Of a stretch of 64,000 nt of DNA, positions 26,728 to 36,701 are shown one piece after another. The notes under the pieces were generated by a model that did not search any database, was not told the DNA's origin, and saw only the letters and a program-made list of their open reading frames with translations. The stretch is taken from contig QCMT01000003.1 of assembly GCA_003213625.1 (NCBI GenBank), positions 124,001-188,000 on the forward strand, read 5' to 3'. This DNA comes from OCS155 cluster bacterium AG-422-J23. Its GTDB lineage: Bacteria > Actinomycetota > Acidimicrobiia > Actinomarinales > Actinomarinaceae. Position 1 is the stretch's first letter. Each line of letters starts with the position of its first letter. The position numbers and the translations under genes were made by a program.

Positions 26728-27093
26728 ATGATTTCTTATTTTCAGGATTACGTTACTGTTGGGGCGATGATAGGTCTCGGACTTGTCTTGTTTCTAGTTT
26801 TTATTTCTGTGTCTGCATTACTTAGCCCCAAAAAACCAACTCCAGAAAAAGTTAAAACATACGAGTGCGGAGTAGATCCAGTAGGTGGTGGATGGAGCCA
26901 AACTTATGTTAGATACTATATATTTGGTTTATTATTTGTAATTTTTGACGTTGAGGCAGTATTTATTTTTCCATGGGCACTAAATCTTGAAAATCTTGGA
27001 TACTTTGGCTTAGTTGAAATGTTTATCTTTATTTTTATTCTCTTACTTGGTTTGATATATGCCATTAGAAAGGATGTCCTCAAATGGGAGTAA
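26728..27093 (+). CDS. nuoA: NADH-quinone oxidoreductase-like subunit A, second cluster
   Basis: 121 aa, three helices; [19 protein letters not shown] and [12 protein letters not shown] are the family landmarks. It carries the cysteine (YECG) that is usual in NuoA, whereas the nuo1 copy has serine at this place. First gene of an 11-gene operon with its own -10 box. Confidence 0.95.
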   Translation: MISYFQDYVTVGAMIGLGLVLFLVFISVSALLSPKKPTPEKVKTYECGVDPVGGGWSQTYVRYYIFGLLFVIFDVEAVFIFPWALNLENLGYFGLVEMFIFIFILLLGLIYAIRKDVLKWE

Positions 27094-27581
27094 TTGAAAA
27101 GTTTGGTATCCCCAAGCCTATTTCTAAAATATTGAATTGGGCAAGAGCATATGATATGTGGTATTTCCAATTTGGTTTAGCATGCTGTGCCATTGAAGTT
27201 ATGGCAGCAAGTGGACCGAGACACGATTTTATGAGATTAGGTATAATTCCACTTCCTGCATCGCCAAGGCAAGCTGACCTGATGGTTGTTGCAGGTACCG
27301 TGACCGATAAAATGGCCCCGGCAGTCAAAAGATTATATGATCAAATGCCAGAACCGAAGTATGTAATTTCAATGGGTTCGTGTTCAAACAGTGGGGGACC
27401 GTATTGGGATTCTTACTCTGTTACAAAAGGAGTAGATCAATTAATTCCAGTTGACGTTTATGTTCCGGGATGTCCTCCAAGACCGGAAGCTTTGCAAGAA
27501 GGAATAGTTTTATTACAGAAAAAAATAAAAGGTGAAGATATGAAAGAAAAGTGGAGAGAAAAAGACATTGAACCAGTCTGA
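27084..27581 (+). CDS. nuoB: NADH-quinone oxidoreductase-like subunit B, second cluster
   Basis: 165 aa; N2 cluster ligands in [15 protein letters not shown] and VPGCPPRP are intact. The ATG lies 10 bp inside nuoA2. Confidence 0.95.
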   Translation: MGVIEKFGIPKPISKILNWARAYDMWYFQFGLACCAIEVMAASGPRHDFMRLGIIPLPASPRQADLMVVAGTVTDKMAPAVKRLYDQMPEPKYVISMGSCSNSGGPYWDSYSVTKGVDQLIPVDVYVPGCPPRPEALQEGIVLLQKKIKGEDMKEKWREKDIEPV

Positions 27582-28128
27582 TCAAAACGAATTCGTAAAT
27601 TCAATTCAAAGTAAATTTCAAAATTCATCAGTTGAATTTGATACATTAAAAATTGAAGTAGATTCTCAGTCTTGGGTTGATACGCATAAAACATTGAAAG
27701 CAGAATTTGATTTGAAATTTTTTAATTGGCTATCTGCAGTTGACTGGGATAACGATGTAAAAATTGGTGACGCACCAAAAGAACCAGTAACCCCAAGTTT
27801 TGAAATAATAAGTTGTTTATCAAAAACAAATTCTGACGACTTAGTTATATCATCTACAAAGATTTCAAAAGAGGATCCGCAGATTGATTCATTAGTTGAA
27901 GTTTTTGGTGGAGCGAACTGGCATGAAAGAGAAGCTTATGAAATGTTTGGTATAAATTTCTTGAACCATCCAAATTTAAAGAAACTTTATCTTCCTGATG
28001 CTTATGAAGGGAATCCTCTACTTAAATCATTTGAGTTGATAAGTAGAGAAGTTAAACCTTGGCCAGGTGAAGTTGATGTAGAAGGTATGCCAGAAGATAA
28101 CATCGTAGTCTCAGAAGAAGGTAGCTAA
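27568..28128 (+). CDS. nuoC: NADH-quinone oxidoreductase-like subunit C, second cluster
   Basis: 186 aa; signature [20 protein letters not shown] followed by [17 protein letters not shown] start inside nuoB2 with GGAGA upstream; no ATG fits. Longer than the nuo1 NuoC by about 50 residues. Confidence 0.93.
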   Translation: MNQSDQNEFVNSIQSKFQNSSVEFDTLKIEVDSQSWVDTHKTLKAEFDLKFFNWLSAVDWDNDVKIGDAPKEPVTPSFEIISCLSKTNSDDLVISSTKISKEDPQIDSLVEVFGGANWHEREAYEMFGINFLNHPNLKKLYLPDAYEGNPLLKSFELISREVKPWPGEVDVEGMPEDNIVVSEEGS

Positions 28129-29324
28129 TGGCTCAAACAATGGATCCAAACAATATGCCAATCTTATCTGAAGCATCAGTTTCTGTTGAAATTGAAACAG
28201 AAGATATGACTTTAAATATTGGCCCTCAACATCCATCGACTCACGGTGTTTTGAGGTTAGTAGCTAAAATTAATGGAGAAAAAATATCCAGTGTTGAACC
28301 TGTACTTGGATATATGCACAGAGGATATGAGAAACTTGCAGAGGTCAGAACTTATCCACAAGTAACAACATTAGTAAATAGAATTGACTGGGTTTCAGGT
28401 TTTGCGAATGAAATTCCATTTATCGCTGGTGCAGAAAAATTAATGGAAATCGAAGTACCTGAAAGAGCACAATACATCAGACTGATTTTGACTGAAATGG
28501 CAAGAATAAGTTCACATTTTGTTTTTAATGGAGCTTTCCCGCTCGAAATTGGCGCACTTACACCTATATTTTTAGCTATGGAAGATCGAGAAAGGGTTCT
28601 TGATTTGCTTGAATCAGTTACCGGTGGAAGATTTCATCCAAACTTTAATCGAATCGGTGGGGTAAAACCTGCCGCAGGTGCTGGGCCAACAACAAAAAAA
28701 GACATACAGGATCTACCTGCAGGTTTTTATCACGATACCAAAGTTGCAATGCAAAAAGTACTTGAAGCTGTTGATAGATTTGAAGATTTAATAGGTGGAA
28801 ATGAAGTATTTCAAATTAGAACAAAGAATGTTGGTGTATTACCAAAAGAAGTTGCCGAAGAGTATGGAGTATCTGGTCCAATATTGAGAGCATCAGGTGT
28901 CGAGTTTGATTTGAGAAAACAATCAAATTACTTACCATATGACAAATTTGATTTTGAAATACCAATAGGTGAAAATGGTGACTGTTTTGATAGATGGTCT
29001 GTAAGAACATCCGAAATGAGAGAATCTGCAAAAATTATTTTACAAGCAATTGAAGACATGCCTTCTGGACCAATCCAAGCAAAGGTACCAAAAGTTATAA
29101 AAGTTCCTAAAGGGCAAACATATGTAAGAGCAGAAAACCCAAAGGGTGAAATGGGATATTATATTATTTCTGAAGGTGGTTTAGGACCTTATAGGTTAAA
29201 AATAAGAACAGCTTCATTTAGTAACATTTCAATTTTGCCAATCATGCTTGAGGGGGCCTTGCTTCCTGACTTGATAGCAATAATGGGTAGTTTAGATTTT
29301 GTTCTTGGAGATGTAGACAGATGA
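28128..29324 (+). CDS. nuoD: NADH-quinone oxidoreductase-like subunit D, second cluster
   Basis: 398 aa, the quinone-pocket subunit, without the acidic extension of the nuo1 copy. LNIGPQHPSTHGVLRL opens the core and DFVLGDVDR closes it. An arginine of this subunit is the target of NDUFAF7 in mitochondria, and a NDUFAF7-like gene ends this operon. Confidence 0.95.
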   Translation: MAQTMDPNNMPILSEASVSVEIETEDMTLNIGPQHPSTHGVLRLVAKINGEKISSVEPVLGYMHRGYEKLAEVRTYPQVTTLVNRIDWVSGFANEIPFIAGAEKLMEIEVPERAQYIRLILTEMARISSHFVFNGAFPLEIGALTPIFLAMEDRERVLDLLESVTGGRFHPNFNRIGGVKPAAGAGPTTKKDIQDLPAGFYHDTKVAMQKVLEAVDRFEDLIGGNEVFQIRTKNVGVLPKEVAEEYGVSGPILRASGVEFDLRKQSNYLPYDKFDFEIPIGENGDCFDRWSVRTSEMRESAKIILQAIEDMPSGPIQAKVPKVIKVPKGQTYVRAENPKGEMGYYIISEGGLGPYRLKIRTASFSNISILPIMLEGALLPDLIAIMGSLDFVLGDVDR

Positions 29325-30301
29325 GTTTTAGTACCGAGTTGCTTATCAAAGTTTTGGTTGTTTTAGCTACAGCTCCAGTTATGGCTTTAGGACTTACATT
29401 GCTAGAGGTTAAAGGTTCTGCCTGGATGCAAAGGCGACCAGGACCTCTTCATGTTGGTTTAAGAGGTTTTATATTTCCACTCGCAACAGCTGCAAAATAT
29501 CTACAAAAGGAAACAATCATTCCAAATGATGTTGACGAACCCGTATTTAAGTGGGCGCCAGCTTGGGTTATAGCTGCTGTAGTAGGCCTATTCACAATTA
29601 TTCCATTAAGTCCCACATTAATTGTTCGTGATCTGGAACTGGGTGTTTTCTTTTTACTTGCAATTAGCTCCATTTCCACCATTGGAGTCCTTACCGCTGG
29701 ATGGTCTTCTGCAAACAAATTTTCTCTAATGGGTGGCTTAAGAGCAGCAGGTCAACTTATTGCTTATGAATTGCCACTTATTTTATCTGTAGTTGGTGTC
29801 GTTATACAAGCTGAAACAATGTCAACAGTTGGAATAGTTGAAAAACAGATTGAATTTGGTTTTCCTTTTGTAATAGCAGGACAGGGTATTGCTTTTATTA
29901 TTTTTATGATTGCTGCAACTGCTGAAATGATGAGAACACCATTTGATATGCCAATTGGCGAATCTGAATTAACTATGGGCTTTTTTACAGAATATTCTGG
30001 GATTAGATTTCTTATTTTTTATATTTCTGAATATATAAATTTATTTGTAATGTGTGCGATTGCCTCAACTCTTTTTTTGGGGGGTTATCATGTCCCACTT
30101 TTACCGACAGAATGGGTTAATTTTTATGGTCCATTGGTTCTAATTGGAAAGACATTTTTACTAGCATTTATCCTCATTGCTATTAGATGGTCTTTTCCAC
30201 GATTTAGGGAGGATCAACTTCAGACTCTTGCTTGGAAAATCCTTATACCTCTATCTCTTTTGAATATAATGGCTACAGCAATCATGAAAGTTGTTTTTTA
30301 A
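29321..30301 (+). CDS. nuoH: NADH-quinone oxidoreductase-like subunit H, second cluster
   Basis: 326 aa quinone-tunnel membrane subunit. The first-helix loop reads KGSAWMQRRPGPLHVGLRG, and the quinone-site loop is FDMPIGESELTMGFFTEYSG, more divergent than in nuo1. It follows nuoD2 directly (4-bp overlap): nuoE, nuoF and nuoG are missing between them. Confidence 0.94.
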   Translation: MSFSTELLIKVLVVLATAPVMALGLTLLEVKGSAWMQRRPGPLHVGLRGFIFPLATAAKYLQKETIIPNDVDEPVFKWAPAWVIAAVVGLFTIIPLSPTLIVRDLELGVFFLLAISSISTIGVLTAGWSSANKFSLMGGLRAAGQLIAYELPLILSVVGVVIQAETMSTVGIVEKQIEFGFPFVIAGQGIAFIIFMIAATAEMMRTPFDMPIGESELTMGFFTEYSGIRFLIFYISEYINLFVMCAIASTLFLGGYHVPLLPTEWVNFYGPLVLIGKTFLLAFILIAIRWSFPRFREDQLQTLAWKILIPLSLLNIMATAIMKVVF

Positions 30302-30786
30302 TGCAAAAATTTAAACCAAGGATTCCTGGATTTTTAACTGGACTAAAAATTGTTATTGGCAATATGTTTAAAACCCTTCTTCCTTTTTTTGAAAATCCTA
30401 ACGTTAATTATCCATTTGAAAAAGAAATACTCGCACCGAGAACTAGGGGTGTCATTGCTTTAGATTCTGAAGCATGTACAAGTTGCATGTTGTGTGCAAG
30501 ATCTTGTCCCGACTGGTGTATTTACATAGAAGGTCACAAAGAACTACAACCTCCCTCAAAACCAGGAGGACGTCAGAGAAGCAGGGCAGTACTCGATCGG
30601 TTTGATATTGATTATGCACTTTGTATGTATTGTGGGATATGCGTTGAAGTATGTCCATTTGATGCATTGTTCTGGTCACCGGAATACGAATATTCAGAAT
30701 TTTCTATGGGCGATATGCTCCATGATAAAGACAGGCTTGACGAATGGTTAAAGACAGTTCCTGAAGGTCCAGGTTTAGAGAGCTAA
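30301..30786 (+). CDS. nuoI: NADH-quinone oxidoreductase-like subunit I, second cluster
   Basis: 161 aa from the ATG at 30301, overlapping the nuoH2 stop by one base; a start at 30232 would lie inside nuoH2. Two 4Fe-4S motifs, CTSCMLCARSCPDWC and CMYCGICVEVCP, are intact. In complexes without NuoEFG this subunit is the likely entry point for electrons. Confidence 0.94.
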   Translation: MQKFKPRIPGFLTGLKIVIGNMFKTLLPFFENPNVNYPFEKEILAPRTRGVIALDSEACTSCMLCARSCPDWCIYIEGHKELQPPSKPGGRQRSRAVLDRFDIDYALCMYCGICVEVCPFDALFWSPEYEYSEFSMGDMLHDKDRLDEWLKTVPEGPGLES

Positions 30787-31304
30787 TGGAAGCAATAGAC
30801 ATATTTTCATATTTTCTTTTGCTGTTGCTATTACTAAGTGGAGTAAAAGTTGTAACCACTTCAAATGTTATACACGCTGCAATATTTTTAGTATTTACTC
30901 TTGCTACTACTGCTGTTTTATTCATATTATTATCTGCTGAATTTGTAGCTTTAGTCCTAATACTTGTATATATAGGAGCAGTTATTGTTCTATTTTTATT
31001 TGGTGTGATGATCACTAGAGCTCCTTTAGGTCCAAACGCTGAACTAGATAATGATCAAAATAAATTAATGGCTGCTGTAATATCACTTTCAATTTTTGGA
31101 ATATTTACATATATTCTTCTACAAACATTTGACTCAACAGTTGTTATTAGTGAAGGAACATCTACTAAATTATTAGGAGAAATTTTGTTGAGTAGATTTG
31201 TCTTTCCTTTTGAGCTAGTTTCATTTGTTTTGTTGGGAGCTTTAATTGGCGGCATTACACTAGCAAGAAAAGATAATGCATTAATGGACGAAGACCAAAT
31301 ATGA
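30786..31304 (+). CDS. nuoJ: NADH-quinone oxidoreductase-like subunit J, second cluster
   Basis: 172 aa, about five helices, with VALVLILVYIGAVIVLFLFG as the conserved third helix. One-base overlap with nuoI2. Confidence 0.93.
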   Translation: MEAIDIFSYFLLLLLLLSGVKVVTTSNVIHAAIFLVFTLATTAVLFILLSAEFVALVLILVYIGAVIVLFLFGVMITRAPLGPNAELDNDQNKLMAAVISLSIFGIFTYILLQTFDSTVVISEGTSTKLLGEILLSRFVFPFELVSFVLLGALIGGITLARKDNALMDEDQI

Positions 31305-31606
31305 GCATTCAACCATTGCTAATTGCAGCAGCAGCATTGTTCTCGATAGGCATTTATGGAATTCTTGTCCGAAGAAACGCAGTAATGGTTTTACTTTCAA
31401 TTGAGCTGATTCTCAATTCAGTAAATATAAATTTTGTTGCATTCAATGCTATGCTTTCAGATGTTTTTTTAAATGGCCAGATTTTTTCAATATTTATTAT
31501 CACAATTGCAGCAGCAGAAGTTGGTATTGGATTAGCTATTGTTCTAATGCTTTTCAGAAATCGAGAAACAGCCAATATTAATGAATTTGATTTAATGAAA
31601 TGGTGA
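31301..31606 (+). CDS. nuoK: NADH-quinone oxidoreductase-like subunit K, second cluster
   Basis: 101 aa, three helices, with conserved glutamates in SIELILNSVNI and AAAEVGIGLAIV. 4-bp overlap with nuoJ2. Confidence 0.94.
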   Translation: MSIQPLLIAAAALFSIGIYGILVRRNAVMVLLSIELILNSVNINFVAFNAMLSDVFLNGQIFSIFIITIAAAEVGIGLAIVLMLFRNRETANINEFDLMKW

Positions 31607-33618
31607 ATCAGAATTTTATAAATTTACTCGCTGAGGGTAAGCCAGAATATACTGATGGTGGTGTACTCGCTGAATTTACTTGGTTGATCGTTGTACTTCC
31701 TTTTTTAGCTGCAATTTTGATTACTTTTTTTGGAAAATATCTCCCATTACAAGGTGCAGAACTAGCTTTAGGAACAGTTTTATTCATATTTTCATATAGC
31801 GCAGCTTTGCTTTATGAGCATGCGACAAAAGGAATCGCCAATGAATTTTTTATCAACGTAGGAAGTATTGGTTCTTATGATCTTGAGTTTGGCTGGGTCG
31901 TAGATGGATTGTCTATTATGATGTACTTCGTAGTTGGTACTGTTTCATCTTTAGTTTTTATATATGCAACAAATTATATGCAAGGTGAAATAAGATATAC
32001 TTTCTTTTTCACATCACTCACATTATTTGCTGGGAGTATGTTAGTTTTAGTCTCTTCTCCAACACTTTTGCAATTGTTGATTGGTTGGGAATTAGTTGGA
32101 GTTTGTTCTTATCTACTAATTGGTCATTACTGGGAAAAAAAGGAAAATTCTTCCGCAGCGATGAAAGCATTTATAACTAATAAAATTGCTGATGTTGGGT
32201 TAATGATTGGAATCATTGTTCTTGCATTATCAACAAAAACCTTGAGAATTTCTGAGATATTGTATCAATCAACTCATGATTATGCTGATATCAAAACTGT
32301 AGCATATTTGGGTGGAGTACTTCTTTTTATAGGTGCAATGGGAAAGAGTGCCCAATTTCCACTTCATGTATGGTTACCTGACGCAATGGCAGGACCAACA
32401 CCAGTATCTGCTTTAATGCATGCAGCAACCATGGTAACCGCGGGTGTCTATCTTCTTGGCCGCATGTTTCCTTTCTACCAAGGAATGGCTTCACAAGCCC
32501 TCGATATAGTTCTTTTATTTGGAGTAATAACACTTCTTGGAGCAGGATTAGTTGCTGTAGTTCAGGATGATCTCAAAAAAGTTCTTGCATATTCAACAGT
32601 AAGTCAACTTGGTTACATGGTTACAGCAATGGGTTCAGGTGCATACACTGCAGGTCTTTTTCACCTATGGACTCACGCATTTTTTAAAGCTTTATTATTT
32701 TTAGGTGCTGGGTCGGTAATTCATGCAGTACACACAAATAACATGTCTGAAATGGGTGGACTAAGGAAAGAAATGCCCAGAACATTTTCAACCTTCATTA
32801 TTGGAACTATAGCCCTTGCTGGACTTCCTCCATTAGCTGGATTTTTCTCAAAAGATGAAATACTCGCATCACTCAATCACGAAGGGCATAATTTATATTT
32901 TATTATTTCAGTTCTTGGAGCCTTTATCACTGCATTTTATATGACAAGAGCAGTTCTTTTAACATTTTTTGGTGACTATCGGGGTGATGGACACCCTCAC
33001 GAATCTGACAAAATGATGACAATTCCTTTGATAATATTATCAGGCTTTGCCATTGTTGCAGGATGGGCAAACATACCTGGTGTTTATACAGGATTTACAA
33101 AATGGGTTACAACCAGGAAAAATTACATTGTAGAATATCATCCTGAATCATTTGATTTGGTTGCTATGTTCAGTGGTCTTACATCCGGACTTTTGGGTAT
33201 TGGACTTGCCTACTACGTCTATCATATGTCAGGAAATGCAACTGACGGCGATGAAAAAATTAAAATAAAACCAATATGGAATTTATTGGAAAATAAATAC
33301 TACTTAGATTTTTTCTACTTCAAATTCATAATTGATCCTGTAAAAATAACTTTTGCTAAATTTGTTGACTCATTTAATTCAAATGTCCTTGATCGGTTTG
33401 TTAATGGTGTTGGGACAACTGCTTCAAAAGCAGGAGGAATTGTATATACAAATCTTGATCAAGGAGGTATTGACAAGGTACTTAATTTATCCTCAACAGG
33501 TACAGACACTATTGGTAGTAAAGTCAAATTAATTCAAACTGGTAAAACTCAACAATACTTAATGTATTTTTTAATAGGAGTGATAGTTATTAGCTTAATA
33601 ATTTTGTTAGTGTTATGA
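31600..33618 (+). CDS. nuoL: NADH-quinone oxidoreductase-like subunit L, second cluster
   Basis: 672 aa antiporter-like pump subunit with the lateral-helix extension. IGWELVGVCSYLLIG, LPDAMAGPTPVSALMHAATM and HAFFKALLFLGAG are conserved. ATG start inside nuoK2; GTG 31603 is an alternative. Confidence 0.95.
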   Translation: MVNQNFINLLAEGKPEYTDGGVLAEFTWLIVVLPFLAAILITFFGKYLPLQGAELALGTVLFIFSYSAALLYEHATKGIANEFFINVGSIGSYDLEFGWVVDGLSIMMYFVVGTVSSLVFIYATNYMQGEIRYTFFFTSLTLFAGSMLVLVSSPTLLQLLIGWELVGVCSYLLIGHYWEKKENSSAAMKAFITNKIADVGLMIGIIVLALSTKTLRISEILYQSTHDYADIKTVAYLGGVLLFIGAMGKSAQFPLHVWLPDAMAGPTPVSALMHAATMVTAGVYLLGRMFPFYQGMASQALDIVLLFGVITLLGAGLVAVVQDDLKKVLAYSTVSQLGYMVTAMGSGAYTAGLFHLWTHAFFKALLFLGAGSVIHAVHTNNMSEMGGLRKEMPRTFSTFIIGTIALAGLPPLAGFFSKDEILASLNHEGHNLYFIISVLGAFITAFYMTRAVLLTFFGDYRGDGHPHESDKMMTIPLIILSGFAIVAGWANIPGVYTGFTKWVTTRKNYIVEYHPESFDLVAMFSGLTSGLLGIGLAYYVYHMSGNATDGDEKIKIKPIWNLLENKYYLDFFYFKFIIDPVKITFAKFVDSFNSNVLDRFVNGVGTTASKAGGIVYTNLDQGGIDKVLNLSSTGTDTIGSKVKLIQTGKTQQYLMYFLIGVIVISLIILLVL

Positions 33619-33634
33619 GAGAGAGTGGTAAATA

Positions 33635-35212
33635 TTGAGTAGTTTTTCTTTTTTGGAGAGTGGATTAGGTTTAACCATAGTAGTTTTTCTTCCGCTTGTA
33701 TCTGCAATTTTTATATTCTTAATACCTAAGAAACAAGAGATGCTAATTAAATTAGTAACTCTTGGATCTGCACTACTTACTTTTGGAGTAAGTTTAATTG
33801 TTGCCTTGCAATTTGATTTTAATAATGCTGGTGACCTTCAGCTTGGTACTAAGGTCTCATGGATTAGTAGTATTAATTCAAATTATGAAATAGGTATAGA
33901 TGGTATTTCTTTACCTTTATTACTTTTATCTACTTTCATTTCTGTATTAGCAATTATTTATTCTTTTGAACATTTACCTGAACCAAAAAATGCAAAAGGA
34001 ATGATGTCTTTGATTTTAATTTTAGAAACTGGAATGAATGGTACATTTGTGGCATTAGATCTAATTTTATTTTTTGTGTTCTTTGAACTTGTTTTACTAC
34101 CAATGTATTTCATGATTGGTATTTGGGGAGATAAAACTGTCAGAAGTGTTTCTGGACTTAAGAATGATATTGAAACAAGACTATATGCAAGTATTAAGTT
34201 TTTTGTATTTACTTTATTTGGATCTGCTTTCATGCTCTTAGGATTCCTAGGTTTATATTTCAGGGGAAATAGAACATTTAGTATTCCCGAACTAATTGAG
34301 CTTGGCTCTAGTGGAGCATTCACAGGTACATTTGCATCGTTAGTTTTTGCTGTTTTATTCTTGGGTTTTGCAGTAAAAGTACCAATGTGGCCACTACATA
34401 CATGGTTGCCTGATGCACACACAGCTGCACCAACTGTTGGATCTGTTTTATTAGCTGCGATTTTATTAAAACTTGGATCCTATGGTTTTGTAAGAATTGC
34501 TTTACCTATTCTTCCAGAACAGGCTGTTGCTTGGGCTCCAGCTATTGCAGTGCTATCAGCAATTGGAATAATATACGGCTCTCTTGCTTGCTTGGCACAA
34601 ACAGACCTTAAAAGATTGATTGCATTTTCTTCAGTAGGACATATGGGCTTTGTAATGCTTGGGATATCTTCACTCACCTCAATAGGTATTAATGCTGCAA
34701 TGATTGGAATGGTTGCCCACGGAATAATTACTGGTTTATTGTTTTTTGTTTCTGGTTCTATGGCACATACTTATCACACCAGAGACATGGGAAGACTAGG
34801 TGGAAATATGAAACTTCTTCCAAAGACTGGAGCCATTTTAGCTTTTACAGCTATGGCGTCACTTGGCTTACCCGGATTGGCAGGATTTTGGGGAGAATTT
34901 ATGGCTCTCCTTGGAGCATATAATCCATTACCTGGTTTAAATATTACAATTTTTAGATCCTCCATGGTTGCAGGTGCAATTGGAACTGTTTTAACAGCAG
35001 GTTATTTATTATGGATGCTTCAAAGAGTTAATCTTGGTGAACCTAAAGAAGAATGGTTAGATAAAGAGCTTCACGATGCGGATAATTATGAGCTTGTTGC
35101 TTGGATACCTTTAGTAATACTTACTGTTCTAATCGGAGTATTTCCAAAGCTTATATTTGGAGCAACTAATGATGCAGTTATTGCTTTGGTATCTAAAGCG
35201 TTCGGAGGCTAA
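33635..35212 (+). CDS. nuoM: NADH-quinone oxidoreductase-like subunit M, second cluster
   Basis: 525 aa. FFELVLLPMYFMIGIWG with the key glutamate, KVPMWPLHTWLPDAHTAAPT and DLKRLIAFSSVGHMG are conserved. TTG start with GAGAGAGTGG as SD. Confidence 0.95.
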   Translation: MSSFSFLESGLGLTIVVFLPLVSAIFIFLIPKKQEMLIKLVTLGSALLTFGVSLIVALQFDFNNAGDLQLGTKVSWISSINSNYEIGIDGISLPLLLLSTFISVLAIIYSFEHLPEPKNAKGMMSLILILETGMNGTFVALDLILFFVFFELVLLPMYFMIGIWGDKTVRSVSGLKNDIETRLYASIKFFVFTLFGSAFMLLGFLGLYFRGNRTFSIPELIELGSSGAFTGTFASLVFAVLFLGFAVKVPMWPLHTWLPDAHTAAPTVGSVLLAAILLKLGSYGFVRIALPILPEQAVAWAPAIAVLSAIGIIYGSLACLAQTDLKRLIAFSSVGHMGFVMLGISSLTSIGINAAMIGMVAHGIITGLLFFVSGSMAHTYHTRDMGRLGGNMKLLPKTGAILAFTAMASLGLPGLAGFWGEFMALLGAYNPLPGLNITIFRSSMVAGAIGTVLTAGYLLWMLQRVNLGEPKEEWLDKELHDADNYELVAWIPLVILTVLIGVFPKLIFGATNDAVIALVSKAFGG

Positions 35213-35214
35213 AA

Positions 35215-36697
35215 ATTAATATTAATTATTTCGCTATATCAAGTGAATTAATAGTAATCCTAACGATTGTCGCTGCTATAACATTAGATATACTTTTACC
35301 AAGAAAATTTAAATTCATCATTGCAATGGTTTCAATTCTTGGATCGCTTTTTGCATTCCTTCCAATTATTTTTTCAATTTGCCAACTATACAACTCCAGA
35401 AATTATGTTTGAGGGAAGTTATGTAATTGATAAATTTTCTTTGATTCTAAAAGGCCTATTTATATTGGTTACGTATCTGACATTTTTATTGTCCGTAAAT
35501 TTTGTAGAAAGTGATGAATATTACCAGGGAGAATATTATTTTCTTCTGTTAAGTTCTCTCCTTGGAGCATTAGTAGTAACCTCTTCAAGAGATTTACTAA
35601 CAATGTTTATTGGAATTGAATTAGCTTCAACGCCAATGTTTCTATTATCTGGCTGGAAAAAAGGCGATCAAAAATCAAATGAAGGTTCAATTAAATTCTT
35701 TTTACTGGGAGTACTATCAGCATCTTTAATTCTTTATGGTTTTTCACTACTTTATGGAGTAACTGGAAAGTTAGTTTTTTCAGATATAGCTAATATTTTA
35801 ATTCAGCAAGATCTTGCCCAATCACCTGTTGCTTTATTAAGCGCAATACTTATTTTGGCGGGTATAGGCTTCAAGATATCGATAGTTCCATTTCACTCTT
35901 GGGCACCTGATACTTATGAAGGTGCACCTTTACCAGTAACGGCTTATCTATCTGTTAGCTCCAAAGCGACTGGCTTTGTTGCATTAATTATTTTGATGTC
36001 AAAAATATTTTTTGAATCTGGAGATGGATTGGGGATAATACTTGTATTCATTTCTGGAATAACAATGTTTGTTGGTAATTTATCAGCTTTACAACAAACA
36101 AATCCAGTAAGACTTCTAGCATATTCATCGATTGCACAGGCAGGGTTTATTCTTGCCCCGATAGCTGTTGCAAACATAACAAATAATTTTGAAGATGGTG
36201 TCTATGCAAGTGTTACGTATCTAATTATTTATGCATTTATGAATATAGGTGCATTTTTAGTGATTAATTTGTTACAAAGAAATATTGACTCAGAAAACAT
36301 GTATGACTGGGGAGGTCTTGCAAAAGAAACACCATTAGCAGGAATCTTTGCAGTAATATTTTTCTTCTCTCTTGCAGGGATTCCACCTCTTGGAGGATGG
36401 TTCGCAAAATTTGTAGTTTTCAGAAGCTTACTAAGCACAGGTGAAATTTTTGGATTATCTCTAGCTATAGTTGGTGCTATTAATGCTGTAATAGGCTTGG
36501 TGTATTATTCAAGAATTTCAAAAATTATATGGATGGATAGTCCAAAAGAAGATGTTCAAAAGACCGAAAATTCGATCATCCCAAGCCCACTAAAAGTTGT
36601 TGGTTTTGTAAGTTTAATTTTGACAATTGTATCTGGAATTTTTCCAGGCATATTCAGCAATCTAGGTGAAGCTTCATCAATATTTTTTAATAGCTAA
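35215..36697 (+). CDS. nuoN: NADH-quinone oxidoreductase-like subunit N, second cluster (frameshifted, no standard start)
   Basis: The C-terminal 450 residues read in the frame of 35321-36697 (TMFIGIELASTPMFLLSG, VPFHSWAPDTYEGAP, RLLAYSSIAQAG). The N-terminus, NYFAISSELIVILTIVAA onward to FLPIIF, is encoded upstream in another frame (codons in phase with 35215). Dropping one T from the T6 run at 35369-35374 joins both parts smoothly. The upstream frame has no ATG, GTG or TTG near its beginning: a perfect GGAGG (35204-35208) is followed after 6 nt by ATT 35215. An ATT start and a +1 frameshift, or sequence errors, must be assumed. Confidence 0.8.
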
Positions 36698-36701
36698 TTA
36701 A

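Noticed and set aside
33958-34422. 154-aa open frame on the minus strand inside nuoM2
   Set aside because: It lies fully antisense to a strongly conserved gene, has no family features and no promoter-like -10 at its start.
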